From NCBI GenBank assembly GCA_020636775.1, contig JACJXF010000001.1, positions 248,001-312,000 of the forward strand: a DNA stretch of 64,000 bases. Direction: 5' to 3'. A program made the position numbers and the translations under genes. Below, piece after piece: positions 17,270 through 27,574 of the stretch (its first letter is position 1; each line of letters opens with the position of its first letter). Source of the stretch: Bacteroidales bacterium (GTDB lineage: Bacteria > Bacteroidota > Bacteroidia > Bacteroidales > GCA-2748055). Under the pieces are notes generated by a model. That model ran no database searches, was not told where the DNA came from, and was given only the letters and a program-made list of their open reading frames with translations.

Positions 17270-18916
17270 ATGAAGCGCGATTTGCAGAGATTTTCGATGA
17301 TGTTTATTTACCTCTTACTGTTTGTATCGGGTATTTTTGCTCAGGCACCAGCAGGATATTATACTCCCGCTGAAGGACTGTCGGGTGATCAGCTTAAGGC
17401 AGCCTTGCATAATATTATTAAAGGACACAAAACATTTCCCTATACTTCAGGTAGTACCGATGTCTGGGACATATTAAAACTCAGCGATCAGGATCCTGCA
17501 AATTCGGCTAATGTTATACTTTTTTATACCGGCTGGTCAGTAAATGCCGCCCAGGAATATGCTGGTGGTGCTGGTTGGAACAGGGAACACGTCTGGGCAA
17601 AATCTCACGGTCCATTCAGTGAAGATGTCCAGGGACCCGGAACGGATTGTCATCATCTTCGTCCTGCAGACATTTCCGTAAATTCGGCCAGGAATAACCG
17701 CTATTTCGATTATGCTGATAAAGAATACCTGGATGGAGGAGTTCCAACCGGTTGTAAAACCAGCTCTACCCGCGACGTATGGGAGCCCCGTGATGGGCAG
17801 AAAGGCGATGTGGCAAGGGAGATTTTTTACATGGCAACACGATATGAAGGAGACGACGGATTTCCTGATCTTGAGGTTGTGGATTATATCCCACCCGTAG
17901 ATGCTTCTCCTCTCTTTGGAGTGTTGTCAACTCTTATCGAATGGAACCAGCTCGATCCGGTCGATTCCTTTGAAATGCACCGAAATAATGTTGTTTACAG
18001 CTTTCAGAAAAACAGGAATCCCTTTATTGATCACCCTGAATACGTGAATCTTATCTGGATGCCATCGGCAGGCAGCGGACCCGTTCTCGGAAACATTGCA
18101 CATTCGCCCGATTTTCCCGACTATACCAATACCATTACATTTACAGCAAGTGCTGATATAGCAAGCGGCAGTATCACCAGTGTAAAACTATACTGGGGTA
18201 TAACTTCTGATAATCTGAATAACACTGTAGTAATGACCGGCTCAAATGGAAGCTATTCGGTAACCATCCCCGCCCAGTTAACGGGTACCGTGATATATTA
18301 CCGCATTGAGGCTACCGGAAGTAATATGGAAATAACAAGCTCAGATCTCCTGAACTTTAGCATACAGGATACAAACCAGCTTCCGGTTATTACTTCTATC
18401 AGCTATTCCCCCTTATATCCAACGCCCGCTGATAACCTCAATATTTCGGTTAAAGCAAGCGATGCTGATGGAATTCAAAGCGTGAAATTATATTGGGGTG
18501 TCAGTCCCGACAATCTGCTGAATTACTCTGAAATGGTATTCTGGAGCGGTTCCTATACAGCCAATATAACTGCTCAGTCTGCCGGAACACAAATATATTA
18601 CATAATTGAAGTGGAGGATAACAGGAATGCCATTACAACATCCGATCTTCAGTCATTCCCAATAAGTTCGGCCAACACAGTTTCTTTGTCCAATACTGAT
18701 AACAACTTTATTTACCCGAATCCGGCTAATACATGTGTATTCGTTAAACATGAGTCCGGCGAATGGGTAGTTCTTTACTCTGTTGACGGGAAGAAACTAA
18801 TTGAAAGCGTCGATAACAGCATTGATATTTCAGGTCTGAGCAAAGGCGTGTACATAGTGAGGATTAAGAATTCTGACGGTAAGACCTTAAGAATTGGAAA
18901 GCTGTTGAAGGAATAG
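17270..18916 (+). CDS. Secreted endonuclease I family nuclease with type IX sorting domain
   Basis: 548 residues from the ATG at 17270 (an in-frame ATG at 17243 would put nine residues before the signal peptide MKRDLQRFSMMFIYLLLFVS). The nuclease domain (about residues 30-260) carries the endonuclease I/NucM core GWNREHVWAKSHG and GTDCHHLRPADISVNSARNN. Two Ig-like repeats follow, each with VKLYWGxxxDNL and an IYYxIE strand, and the last 75 residues (FIYPNPANTCVFV...GVYIVRIKNSDGK) form a Por/type IX sorting domain. It probably degrades extracellular DNA or RNA. A strong terminator follows. Confidence 0.93.
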   Translation: MKRDLQRFSMMFIYLLLFVSGIFAQAPAGYYTPAEGLSGDQLKAALHNIIKGHKTFPYTSGSTDVWDILKLSDQDPANSANVILFYTGWSVNAAQEYAGGAGWNREHVWAKSHGPFSEDVQGPGTDCHHLRPADISVNSARNNRYFDYADKEYLDGGVPTGCKTSSTRDVWEPRDGQKGDVAREIFYMATRYEGDDGFPDLEVVDYIPPVDASPLFGVLSTLIEWNQLDPVDSFEMHRNNVVYSFQKNRNPFIDHPEYVNLIWMPSAGSGPVLGNIAHSPDFPDYTNTITFTASADIASGSITSVKLYWGITSDNLNNTVVMTGSNGSYSVTIPAQLTGTVIYYRIEATGSNMEITSSDLLNFSIQDTNQLPVITSISYSPLYPTPADNLNISVKASDADGIQSVKLYWGVSPDNLLNYSEMVFWSGSYTANITAQSAGTQIYYIIEVEDNRNAITTSDLQSFPISSANTVSLSNTDNNFIYPNPANTCVFVKHESGEWVVLYSVDGKKLIESVDNSIDISGLSKGVYIVRIKNSDGKTLRIGKLLKE

Positions 18917-18972
18917 GTTTTGAGTTTGTGAATTTGACCGGAGCTCTCAAAAAGAAGTTGATAAAATAATAG

Positions 18973-19000
18973 CCCCTCCCCAAAGTTGGAGGGGTTTTTT
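18973..19000 (+). terminator. Rho-independent terminator after the endonuclease gene
   Basis: Perfect 7-base stem CCCCTCC/GGAGGGG with an 8-base loop followed by six T. It separates the plus-strand endonuclease from the convergent B12 operon ending at 19031. Confidence 0.85.
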
Positions 19001-19030
19001 GTTTCATCCGGGAATGCTGTCAGGTCAAAA

Positions 19031-20173
19031 TTATTCCCCAAAAAAGAAAAAGAATCCAGGTATAATCCCCACTCTGAATGTATCAACTGATGATCCGTCG
19101 GGACGAAACCTGTACACTACCCCATTCTGCGTATGATCAATAGCATCTGAAACATAGACTTCAGAACTCACCGGATCAACACCTAGTCCGTAAAACAGTT
19201 TCCCTCCCTTCTCAGAACCTGCAGAAATAAAAGACTGGTCGGGAAGCTCCTTTGCTGTCACAGGCATTCGCCAGACATCTCCGTTTATAAAATATAAAGT
19301 GTCGGCACCGCCATTAATACAAAGTTTTGACGGCCAGCTGTCGGAGGGCAAAATAAATATCTTCTCAACGGTATGTGTGCCGGCATCTATCCGAATCAGA
19401 CCAGCCTCAGAGTTTCCAAAAGCACTGCCCTGGAAACCTCCATCACAGATCACCCAGAGTTTTCCGAACCTATCCAGTACCATGGAGTTTGGTTGCTGTA
19501 AAACGGTAATGGAATCAATCAGTTTATCCGTTAAGCTATTAATAACCAGTATCTTGTCATCGAAGCTGTAGCAATTGGTAAATACCTCATTCTCAAATTG
19601 AATAATCTGTTCTGTGGGGTGCTGATAAAAATCGGGTGTATTGTTTGCCAGGCTTATTTTATCATAAACGCTATAGGTTGCAGGATCGATAATTGAAATT
19701 CCCCTCGCATATAAATCACTCACATAAGCCTTAGTGCTGTCGATAAAAGAGATGTATCGAGGAGACTGCAATCCGGAAATTTTATGAATAAATTCAAATG
19801 CCTTCAGTGCCGGATATTTTCCAAAATTCACCACCGCTATCTTTCCTGAATTATTCAGAACGATAAATAATTCCCCATCAAACAGGCTGGCCGACTGAGC
19901 CACGTCTCCCAGCGGGATTCCGTTCTGTCGGTAAAACACATCATTGAGAACTTCATTTTCCCGGGAATTGTAATAGCTCAAAGAGGAATTGCCATACATG
20001 AAATTTCCTTCATTCAGAACCAGCACTCCGCGCCCCGCTAAAATATCTTCAACCCTGAGATTGGGCTTTAACTGCTCCACCCAGGTTTCATCATGCATAC
20101 ACGACTGAAGCATAAATATACCCGTCAGGAAAATTCCGGCCAGCAGATGTTTGCTTAAAGATTTCTTATCCAT
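19031..20173 (-). CDS. BtuG-like YncE/DUF5074 beta-propeller lipoprotein
   Basis: 380 residues. Lipoprotein signal ending MLQSC, then GRGVLVLNEGNFMYGNSSLSYY, the usual start of surface propellers of the YncE/DUF5074 type; blade-like repeats follow (KAYVSDLYARGISIIDP, TDKLIDSITV). In Bacteroides the related protein BtuG is a seven-bladed surface lipoprotein that captures cobalamin and passes it to BtuB. Here it is the third gene of an operon headed by a cobalamin riboswitch, and its start overlaps the stop of the BtuB-like gene by one base, so they are translationally coupled. Vitamin B12 capture is therefore well supported by context. Confidence 0.85.
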   Translation of the reverse strand: MDKKSLSKHLLAGIFLTGIFMLQSCMHDETWVEQLKPNLRVEDILAGRGVLVLNEGNFMYGNSSLSYYNSRENEVLNDVFYRQNGIPLGDVAQSASLFDGELFIVLNNSGKIAVVNFGKYPALKAFEFIHKISGLQSPRYISFIDSTKAYVSDLYARGISIIDPATYSVYDKISLANNTPDFYQHPTEQIIQFENEVFTNCYSFDDKILVINSLTDKLIDSITVLQQPNSMVLDRFGKLWVICDGGFQGSAFGNSEAGLIRIDAGTHTVEKIFILPSDSWPSKLCINGGADTLYFINGDVWRMPVTAKELPDQSFISAGSEKGGKLFYGLGVDPVSSEVYVSDAIDHTQNGVVYRFRPDGSSVDTFRVGIIPGFFFFFGE

Positions 20174-22173
20174 CAGAAATTCAGTTTAAGCTGCAAACTA
20201 TAGTTCCTGCCCGGCATCTGTCGCTGCAAAACCGAACGATATTGCTCATTGAAAAGATTATGAATCTTAAAATTTATATCCAACTTCGAATCCCCCGCAC
20301 TGAACTGCTTGCCTGCCCCAAGAGAATTCATGAAATAAGGATATAATACATCTCTTGCACTTTCTGATTGTCCGGAGGTAGTAGTTATCCTCTTGCTGTA
20401 ATAATTCCAGATATAGGATAATGACCATGTTTTGAATTGTGTATAAGCCATCGCATTTGCCGAATGCAAAGGGATATAGGGCAGCTGCTTGCCAAAAGAT
20501 TTATCGAATTCATTTGCTGACCTGGTCATATCCCTTGAACTGGCAAGAACATATCCGCCACCAATGAGGCAGGAAAATTCTTCGGCCTTGTATTTCAGAC
20601 TAAATTCGGTCTCAAGTCCTTTTATATCAACATATTCAATGTTTTCGGGGGAGGCACCTTTGGGTCCGTAGATCCACATAATCCAGTTTTTAACCTGCGA
20701 CATATACACGGAGATATCGTGACTATATATAAGCCTTCCGCCCTGAGTATTAAAATGGATTCCCATATCCTGATCCATGCTGTGTTCCGGCTTAAGAAGT
20801 ATATTGCCTCCGGGCTGGTAATAGAGATCGTTTAAAGAGGGGAAGCGGGTATTGGATGCAAAGCTGAGACTCAGATAAAATTTGTCTTCAGGCAGAATAT
20901 GAAACTCGGATCCGGCTTTCCATACCGGACTGATATCTGCCTTTTGGATAAGTTCTGTACCCACCATAATATTGCTGATAAACCGCCGGTTCCATTTTTT
21001 GTAAACAGATGCTGATGTATGATATTGAAGCCTTTCTTCAGAATAGCCTTCCTGCTTGACCTTTTCAAACGAATTCACCTGATGGATATCAGCACCGGCA
21101 GAGAGTTCCAGCCGGAAGCCGGGTGAGAAAATGTATCCCATTTTAATCTTATTATAAACGCTTCTGCTCAATGAGCCTGAATTTATAATTTGTAAAAGAG
21201 AATCGCTGTCCAGACGGTTTTTCAGACTATAGTCAAGATTCATCGAATTAAAACCGCTGAAAGCATCGATAGTAAACTTTTCCCCATAATGTCTGAAGGA
21301 AACCTGTCCGCGCAGACTCCCGTCCTCCTGCCTGTTTACGTTATTATTCCTTCCGCTTTCATTTGTACTTAAAAGGGGAATGCTTCGGGATGACTGCTGG
21401 CCCCAGAAACTCATGCTTACAATATCGCATGTATTAATCCGGTATTTCAGTTCCTGCAGAATTCCATAGTAAGTAAACCAGGCATCTTCGTTTTTCATTA
21501 TCGGGTAATACTTCTTACCGGTTTCCAGATTAACAGAGTCGTAAATATCATGATTAACATAGCTGAAATCGTTATCAGAATGTGAAAAGAAAATACGCGT
21601 CTGAGACTGGACTTTACTGTTCCCTGCGTTTATTCTGAGATTTTCATCGTGTGTACCATAAGAACCGAGTCCCTGGAGATAACTTCCTGAAAAATTCCCT
21701 GACCAGTCTGTTGTCGTCTGCAGATTTATCAGTCCTCCAAGAGCTCCTGAGGTTTCAGAAATGGAGCTGCTCCCATGAAACAATTCCACTTTATCGATAA
21801 ACAGCATGGGAATTATTGAGAAATCGGTCATTCCCAGCATGGGTGAATTTAATTCGATGCCGTTCCAAAGAACTTTGGTGTGAGATGGATCGGTTCCACG
21901 AAACGAGGCCGAAGCCATTGCTCCTCTACCGTAGGTTTTGATAAATATGCCGGTATGCTCGGCAAGCAACTCCGAAAGACTTGAGTTTGCCTTATCGTTC
22001 AGAACAACAGAATCAATTCTGCTTACATACAGTGCGTTATCCTGAATGGCTCTCTTACTGTGAATTTTGATTTCCTGAATGTGCAGGGTGTCATTCAGAT
22101 TCTGGGAATAAAGATTCTGTACAAAAACTGGTTTTGCAATAATAAGAAGCAATATGACCGGGAGTCTGCTCAT
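20173..22173 (-). CDS. btuB: BtuB-like TonB-dependent outer membrane cobalamin receptor
   Basis: 666 residues with a signal peptide. The plug domain is recognisable (DSVVLNDKANSSLSELLAEH, GIFIKTYGRGAMASASFRG, TKVLWNGIELNSPM), and the barrel ends in the typical aromatic strand YSLQLKLNF. It lacks the carboxypeptidase-like N-terminal domain of SusC proteins and fits the smaller vitamin/siderophore receptor class. Position between a BtuG-like propeller and a large surface protein, downstream of a cobalamin riboswitch, indicates import of vitamin B12 or cobinamide. Substrate inferred from regulation and neighbours. Confidence 0.88.
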   Translation of the reverse strand: MSRLPVILLLIIAKPVFVQNLYSQNLNDTLHIQEIKIHSKRAIQDNALYVSRIDSVVLNDKANSSLSELLAEHTGIFIKTYGRGAMASASFRGTDPSHTKVLWNGIELNSPMLGMTDFSIIPMLFIDKVELFHGSSSISETSGALGGLINLQTTTDWSGNFSGSYLQGLGSYGTHDENLRINAGNSKVQSQTRIFFSHSDNDFSYVNHDIYDSVNLETGKKYYPIMKNEDAWFTYYGILQELKYRINTCDIVSMSFWGQQSSRSIPLLSTNESGRNNNVNRQEDGSLRGQVSFRHYGEKFTIDAFSGFNSMNLDYSLKNRLDSDSLLQIINSGSLSRSVYNKIKMGYIFSPGFRLELSAGADIHQVNSFEKVKQEGYSEERLQYHTSASVYKKWNRRFISNIMVGTELIQKADISPVWKAGSEFHILPEDKFYLSLSFASNTRFPSLNDLYYQPGGNILLKPEHSMDQDMGIHFNTQGGRLIYSHDISVYMSQVKNWIMWIYGPKGASPENIEYVDIKGLETEFSLKYKAEEFSCLIGGGYVLASSRDMTRSANEFDKSFGKQLPYIPLHSANAMAYTQFKTWSLSYIWNYYSKRITTTSGQSESARDVLYPYFMNSLGAGKQFSAGDSKLDINFKIHNLFNEQYRSVLQRQMPGRNYSLQLKLNF

Positions 22174-22181
22174 TTCATTTT

Positions 22182-24611
22182 CTATTGCCTGATAATTTTT
22201 TGAACCGAATGCCTTCCTTCAGAAATCACTTCCAGAAAATATAAACCCTTTTCAAGCTTTTCTGTATCCAATTGCAAACTGTTCATTTCAGTCTTATATG
22301 ATTGGACGAATCTCAGTCTGCCATCCGGGGAATAAAGAGAAATCCCGCTAATACCCTTATCCGGACATTCAATATATAATTTATCATTACAGGGATTCGG
22401 ATATATCTGCATTCCTCCCGTCTCTTCCAATATTTCTTTAAGGGGATTCTGAATTTCCAGTTGAAGTGCTTCGGAATTGCCCGCCTTAATTCGCCTCGGT
22501 CCCGCTGAACTGAAGCTCAGAATAAAGTCACCGTTAAAACGGGTTTGAAAGTCATAAACATCATTCTCATCAAACCCGGGGTCAGAACTTACATCTGCAT
22601 TGGCCAGAGGAAATGGACCACTTACCGAATAAGACTTGTCTTTTTCAGGAAATATGTCAAGCTGATCAGCATAAAGTTTTATAGTTTCTTCAGTTGTAAA
22701 ATCAAGCCGGCCTGCACTGATTCTTTGAAAGCTCCAGGGAATGGAATTATCGGTGATATTTACAAGGCTAACATGATCATTATCTGATACTTCTATGGTA
22801 TCGAATCCACTTGCGAATACCATATCATTCAATATAGCAAACCATGTATTCGCATGATTTTTATCAAGCCTGTATCCTCCCCAGCCATATAAATATTCGT
22901 AATTTTTTCCAAGCTGCCAGAGATACAATCCCTTCCCCCCAAATTCATCCTGCCGGAAAGCAAAGCTGTTTCCTCCTTCTGAAAAACCCTCCTCCAATAA
23001 AACAGATGTGATGGCATCGGCAAGGCTCATCCGGTGGTTTGACAGGCTGAAATCTTCACTGTGTCGTTCGGTGAATTCAAGAACATTCTGTTTATGAACC
23101 TGGTATTCTCTGGAAGGAAGTATGCTGCCGGAGGCATCATTCAGGGAAAAATACAATTTCACCATCTGCGGCTCCTTTACTACTTCAAGTTTAAAATCGG
23201 CTTTAACCTCAGGGAAATTTTTGCAGTTAATGTTTACACTTGTGCTGCCTTCCTTAAGTGCTTTTAAAATAATCCTATCGGACTTCAGACTTTCAATCTC
23301 TGCCACCTCTTTGTCATCAATACTAAGCAACGGGAGTCCGGCCGACAGACTTTCCATTGATTCATCCAGTATAGTAAAGTGAACAGTTACAAGGTCTCCC
23401 GCCTTCAGACTTGCTGAATACTTATCCAGAATTATAGCGGCTGGTTCAACTACGGAAACAGAACAGATTTTAGATACAGAAGGATCATCAGTGAGACTTG
23501 CAGTTACTTCAGCAATGCCGGGTTTCCTGGCAATAAGACTGCCATCGTGAATTTCAAGGATATCAGGGTTTCCGGAATACCAATTTAAAGTTTCGCTGCT
23601 TACCGGCCTGCCCGAAAAAAACACCCGGGCGCTCAGGGGAATGGTATCGTAGAGCAGAAGTCTTTCAGGTAGATCTGTAAGAATCATTTTGCTTTCCCCC
23701 TTAATATTGTTGTTTGGTGACACATCAATCAGAGCCCGAATTTCGGTGGAAATTTCACCCAGCCATCCTGCCGCATCATTAACAGCAGTGCAGATCATAA
23801 CAAAGTCAATGGCATCAAGGTCTGCATACTCCCCATCAGCATTCCTGGCCCAGGATATGTCAATTCCATCTCCCCCGTCGCCTTCAATTATATCTGGCGT
23901 ATAGGGATTATCGGGCAAACCGGTGAAATTCTGATTAGTCAGAGGGTGATTATCCGCATATCCAAAAGTACAGGGTAATGACTGGTAATTGCCATTCACC
24001 AACCTGACCCGGCTCTCCAGCCGTGTTCCCGAAAAATCAATATAATCGTTTGATATAGCGGGAAAATTATCAGGGCCGGGATAATAGGATTGAGAATGAA
24101 AGCTGTTTTTAAAAACCTTACCACTGCCACCTGTGTTGTCGCTCCAGCTTACATCGGCTGCTCCGCTAGCTTTAGGATTTTCATAACGGATAGAATAATT
24201 CTCAACGGTCTTCTGATTAAAGTGTTCGCTTCCGGCAATTTCGTACCATGTATCATCGGGAAGTCCGTTATGATTTTCATCTTTCATTACTTTTACAATA
24301 CCGGGTTCCGAATGACCGGCAGAGGCATTTCCATAAATAACAAAGTCGATACCATAAGGATTGTCTGCATTATTCTCAATGCTTTTGTTGAATTTAAGAA
24401 CAATGAGGCCACCGAAGGCTCCCAGACTGAGCACATTTCCTTTACCTTCAAGCATTTGCTCAGCAGCAAGGGGAGTGCCGGATGCATTATCATTTATAAA
24501 TTGTCCGGGGGCGGGACGATATTCAATCAGGCTGCCATCAAATGCAGGGAACTGTGCCCATATAGCATGGCATAGCAAAAGAAATACTGAAAATACCAAC
24601 ACGGATCGCAT
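22182..24611 (-). CDS. Large secreted protein of the B12 operon (surface domain, Big2-like, DUF4430-like, type IX sorting)
   Basis: 809 residues with a signal peptide ending AIWAQ. Domain order by eye: residues 20-300, a surface-protein domain (GIDFVIYGNASAGHSEPGIV, DENHNGLPDDTWYEIAGSE) often found next to BtuB/BtuG genes; about 310-480, two Big2-type bacterial Ig repeats; about 485-630, a DUF4430/transcobalamin-like module (YLYGWGGYRLDKNHANTW); the last 75 residues, a type IX sorting domain (MQIYPNPCNDKLYIE...GLYFLEVISEGRHS). It is the first gene after the riboswitch and precedes the BtuB gene by 8 bases. A role in binding corrinoid at the cell surface is inferred. Confidence 0.8.
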   Translation of the reverse strand: MRSVLVFSVFLLLCHAIWAQFPAFDGSLIEYRPAPGQFINDNASGTPLAAEQMLEGKGNVLSLGAFGGLIVLKFNKSIENNADNPYGIDFVIYGNASAGHSEPGIVKVMKDENHNGLPDDTWYEIAGSEHFNQKTVENYSIRYENPKASGAADVSWSDNTGGSGKVFKNSFHSQSYYPGPDNFPAISNDYIDFSGTRLESRVRLVNGNYQSLPCTFGYADNHPLTNQNFTGLPDNPYTPDIIEGDGGDGIDISWARNADGEYADLDAIDFVMICTAVNDAAGWLGEISTEIRALIDVSPNNNIKGESKMILTDLPERLLLYDTIPLSARVFFSGRPVSSETLNWYSGNPDILEIHDGSLIARKPGIAEVTASLTDDPSVSKICSVSVVEPAAIILDKYSASLKAGDLVTVHFTILDESMESLSAGLPLLSIDDKEVAEIESLKSDRIILKALKEGSTSVNINCKNFPEVKADFKLEVVKEPQMVKLYFSLNDASGSILPSREYQVHKQNVLEFTERHSEDFSLSNHRMSLADAITSVLLEEGFSEGGNSFAFRQDEFGGKGLYLWQLGKNYEYLYGWGGYRLDKNHANTWFAILNDMVFASGFDTIEVSDNDHVSLVNITDNSIPWSFQRISAGRLDFTTEETIKLYADQLDIFPEKDKSYSVSGPFPLANADVSSDPGFDENDVYDFQTRFNGDFILSFSSAGPRRIKAGNSEALQLEIQNPLKEILEETGGMQIYPNPCNDKLYIECPDKGISGISLYSPDGRLRFVQSYKTEMNSLQLDTEKLEKGLYFLEVISEGRHSVQKIIRQ

Positions 24612-24740
24612 ACCAAAAATTTTAAATGCTGCTTAAAAAAGCAATTGCGCAATCCGCTTCCGATCAGGTGTAAAATGATTCTGCTTGAGAAAAATGAATC
24701 ATTCCCTGCTTTTTCACCGAAAGCAAAAAACATAATAAAA

Positions 24741-24945
24741 GTTCTGGCAGATCTTCTGGCTTGTCCTTCTTTTTGAGCCTTCCCATTCTTTCCGCATAAC
24801 GGACCGGAACAGTGGCACAGATTTCAAAAAGCATTTAACAGGACTTACAGCTGCGGGAACAGCTCCGGACTTACCTTCTAGTAAAGGCTCACCGGATTCC
24901 CTTTTAATTCTGTGGTACAGTACGTACCCTCGAAACCAAAACCTT
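24741..24945 (-). ncRNA. Cobalamin riboswitch
   Basis: Read on the minus strand this stretch has the hallmark blocks of the AdoCbl riboswitch: GGGAATCCGGTGAGCC near the 5' side, then CCGGAGCTGTTCCCGCAGCT, the B12 box GCCACTG (24810-24816) and the closing GCCAGAAGATCTGCCAG. The order and spacing are those of the known element. It lies 130 bases upstream of the large surface protein gene and should switch off the whole B12 uptake operon when cobalamin is plentiful. The rest of 24612-25368 holds a dispersed repeat and AT-rich sequence, no gene. Confidence 0.95.
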
Positions 24946-25061
24946 CCCAAATTTAAACCATTTTTTTAGGTCTACCTCACAATGACTGATATTTTAATTC
25001 CTGATTGAAATATTTCAACATGTTTTGTCAGTCCGTTTAAGCCTTGAATTAAATAATATGA

Positions 25062-25118
25062 TAAAAATTGCGCTTCCCAATTGCGTCTCTGCGCCCGCCA
25101 TGCGGGACTGCGCTTAAC
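25062..25118 (-). repeat. Dispersed intergenic repeat, copy B
   Basis: Minus-strand reading gives TTAAGCGCAG, hairpin CCCGC-ATG-GCGGG, then GCAGAGACGCAATTG and GCGCAATTTTTA, the same block order as copy A at 16948-17011. Located between the B12 riboswitch and the next plus-strand gene. Confidence 0.6.
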
Positions 25119-25368
25119 AATATTACCAAATAATGCAATATGAAATTTCAAAAGGAGACATTACAAAATGGAAGACCTCCCCTATCCTCCAGCTTAATAA
25201 TGTCGGAAGTGATAAAAATTCAGAAATGCAGCAATAATGGCATATTTGAGGCAAAACAGGAATTGCACTATAAAAACCTATTACTATAACACCTGTAGTT
25301 ATTGAAAAATTAAATAGAAATTATAACTTGTTCCGGATTTTTTGTGTCGCAATAATCCCGGGAAAAGT

Positions 25369-25827
25369 ATGATTAGGATCTGTATCCTGCTATTCACAAT
25401 TTTCAGTTTTCTCTTTTCAGATATCCTTGCTCAGCAATCGGGGAAACTTTTCATGCGCGACAGCTCTTACATTACTATTACTGATTTTACCAAAATCCGA
25501 TCGGAACTTTATACCTATCAATATAGCCCCGGAAGACGAAAAAAAGGCAATGCAACAGTCGATTTTATTAAAGACTATTCCCCCGACAAAATTAAAACCA
25601 TTCGCTTCAAATATGAAAAGGGGATTGGAACTGACCAGTTTTATTACCAGCTGCTTATTGTTGGGACGAATGCTGAAGGCAGGAAATACCGAAGAAAAAT
25701 CGGCACCTGGGACTGGCTTGAGATGAAAGTCCCCGGAAGTAATGGTGGCAGAGATACTGAAATCATCTTTTTTACAGAGGACAAAAAGCTTGAACTTGAC
25801 AGAATTGAGTTTGACCCGTCGGAGTAA
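25369..25827 (+). CDS. Small secreted protein of unknown function
   Basis: 152 residues from the ATG at 25369 (GGGAAAAG upstream); a TTG at 25342 in frame would add residues before the signal peptide MIRICILLFTIFSFLFSDILA. The mature part is rich in beta-strand-like, basic sequence (SSYITITDF, IKTIRFKYEKG, QFYYQLLIVG, YRRKIGTWDWLEM) and ends acidic. No family recognised. It precedes the DUF4836 lipoprotein by 120 bases on the same strand and may be expressed with it. Confidence 0.65.
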   Translation: MIRICILLFTIFSFLFSDILAQQSGKLFMRDSSYITITDFTKIRSELYTYQYSPGRRKKGNATVDFIKDYSPDKIKTIRFKYEKGIGTDQFYYQLLIVGTNAEGRKYRRKIGTWDWLEMKVPGSNGGRDTEIIFFTEDKKLELDRIEFDPSE

Positions 25828-25947
25828 CTTAAATTTTTATCGCAGGGAATTCCTGATTCAGGATTTAATTGATCCTTAAATGATGACGATACTTTAATCA
25901 TTTTTCTTAAATTTACATAGTACACTACTATTCTTAAAATCTGATAT

Positions 25948-27492
25948 ATGAAATCAAAATCAATTCAAACTATTATTTTGACCCTTGCAGGTCTGGCTCT
26001 TCTTATTACATCCTGTAATAAACCATCACAGGATATTTACACCGTAGTACCTGATAATGCTGCCATTGTAGGCAGCTTCAATCCGGGAAAACTGATAGAA
26101 AAGGCCGGTGCAAAAGATATCGAATTTATCAAGCGTGAAATTGGTGACGATGAATTTGCCAAAGCATTGTTCGAAAACCCTGATAAAAGCGGAATTAACA
26201 TTAATGAATATTCTGGCTTTTTTATGTTTGGCTCAAATCCGAGATATATTGGTATTGTAATGCCACTGAAGAAACAGAAGGATTTTGAAAATTTCCTGGA
26301 GCAACTCGGAAAAGAAATGGATATGGAGTTTCTCATCGAGAAAGCCGACAACTTCCATTTTACAAAAGAAGGCGGCAATATTATTGCCTGGAATAAATCT
26401 CTTGTACTCAGCCTGCAGCAGGTTGGTGGCTGGGGAGACGAGACTGTCTTTGAAAAAATAACCGCTCTTTTTTCACTGGAAGATGAAAATTGTGTCTTAA
26501 GTGAGAAGGATTTTAAATCATTTCTGTCGGAACAAAAAGACATCAATGTCTGGGCAACCAGCAACCAGCTTGATAACCTTACAGGAGGCAATACCGGAAT
26601 GTTTAATATTCTGGGAGCGATAAATAATAACTATGCCCATATTTTCCTGGAATTCAATGACGGTGCCATTGTCCTGAGCTCGAATCTTAAGCTGAATCCC
26701 GATTTCCGGAAAAATCTTGATCGCTTCAATATTATTGATAAAAATGCTGAGAAAGACATACTTAAAATGCTTCCCGCCAAGGACCTTGTTATGGCCGGAA
26801 ACTTCAGATTGAATTCCGAAAAGATGATTGAAATCATGAAAACCTTTAATTCGGGTAACAATGAAATACTGGAAAACCTTCAAAAGGAAACGGGCAAAAG
26901 TCCGGATGAAATTCTTAAGTCACTTCAGGGAAATATTGCCTTTTCAATAAATGGGATTAAACATATTGAAGATCCTGAAATGGGCGAATCTGATAAAATG
27001 CCCGTAATAGTGGCTGCCCTCCAGCTCAATGATGAAGACCTCTTTAAGTATTTCATCAGCATGGTGCAAAAGCAGGAAGGTTCCATTGAAGAAAAAGATG
27101 GCTATTATATCCTGAGAGCGGATATGGTTCCTTTTTATCTGGGAGTGAAAAATAAGGTTGTTATTATGTCGAACGAGTTGAGCTATATGACCGAAATCCT
27201 GTCTGAGGGTAAAATCAAAAATAATGTCATGGATCTGGATATTTCCAAAACCCTGGTAGACAATCCTATTTGTTTCTATCTCAATCTCGATAAAGACAGC
27301 TATTCTGAAACCATCAACGATTATATTTCATCTGAAATGGATCAGGGATTTGCCATGGGTCTTTCCGGATTCGGTACCTCACTGAAGTCTCTGACGCTTA
27401 GCGGAAACATTGAAAAATCAGAGCTGACCGTCGAATTCAAGGATAAGTCGGTTAACTCACTCAAGGCTATTTTACTGGCTATTGATAAATAA
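25948..27492 (+). CDS. DUF4836-type lipoprotein
   Basis: 514 residues, lipoprotein signal ending LLITSC. The mature protein starts DIYTVVPDNAAIVGSFNPGKL and has the repeated pattern of Bacteroidota DUF4836 proteins (MLPAKDLVMAGNFRLNSEKM, GNIAFSINGIKHI, KNKVVIMSNELSYMTE). Members are periplasmic or surface lipoproteins of unknown function, with a fold of two similar halves. It is followed 82 bases later by an ABC transporter ATPase/permease pair on the same strand, a possible functional link. Confidence 0.8.
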   Translation: MKSKSIQTIILTLAGLALLITSCNKPSQDIYTVVPDNAAIVGSFNPGKLIEKAGAKDIEFIKREIGDDEFAKALFENPDKSGININEYSGFFMFGSNPRYIGIVMPLKKQKDFENFLEQLGKEMDMEFLIEKADNFHFTKEGGNIIAWNKSLVLSLQQVGGWGDETVFEKITALFSLEDENCVLSEKDFKSFLSEQKDINVWATSNQLDNLTGGNTGMFNILGAINNNYAHIFLEFNDGAIVLSSNLKLNPDFRKNLDRFNIIDKNAEKDILKMLPAKDLVMAGNFRLNSEKMIEIMKTFNSGNNEILENLQKETGKSPDEILKSLQGNIAFSINGIKHIEDPEMGESDKMPVIVAALQLNDEDLFKYFISMVQKQEGSIEEKDGYYILRADMVPFYLGVKNKVVIMSNELSYMTEILSEGKIKNNVMDLDISKTLVDNPICFYLNLDKDSYSETINDYISSEMDQGFAMGLSGFGTSLKSLTLSGNIEKSELTVEFKDKSVNSLKAILLAIDK

Positions 27493-27574
27493 TTTCTGTC
27501 TAATATATTAACCGGCAGAGCAGGAGCATTGTCTCTTGCTCAGCCTGTTTATTCACCGCTTATTCCTAAACCGA

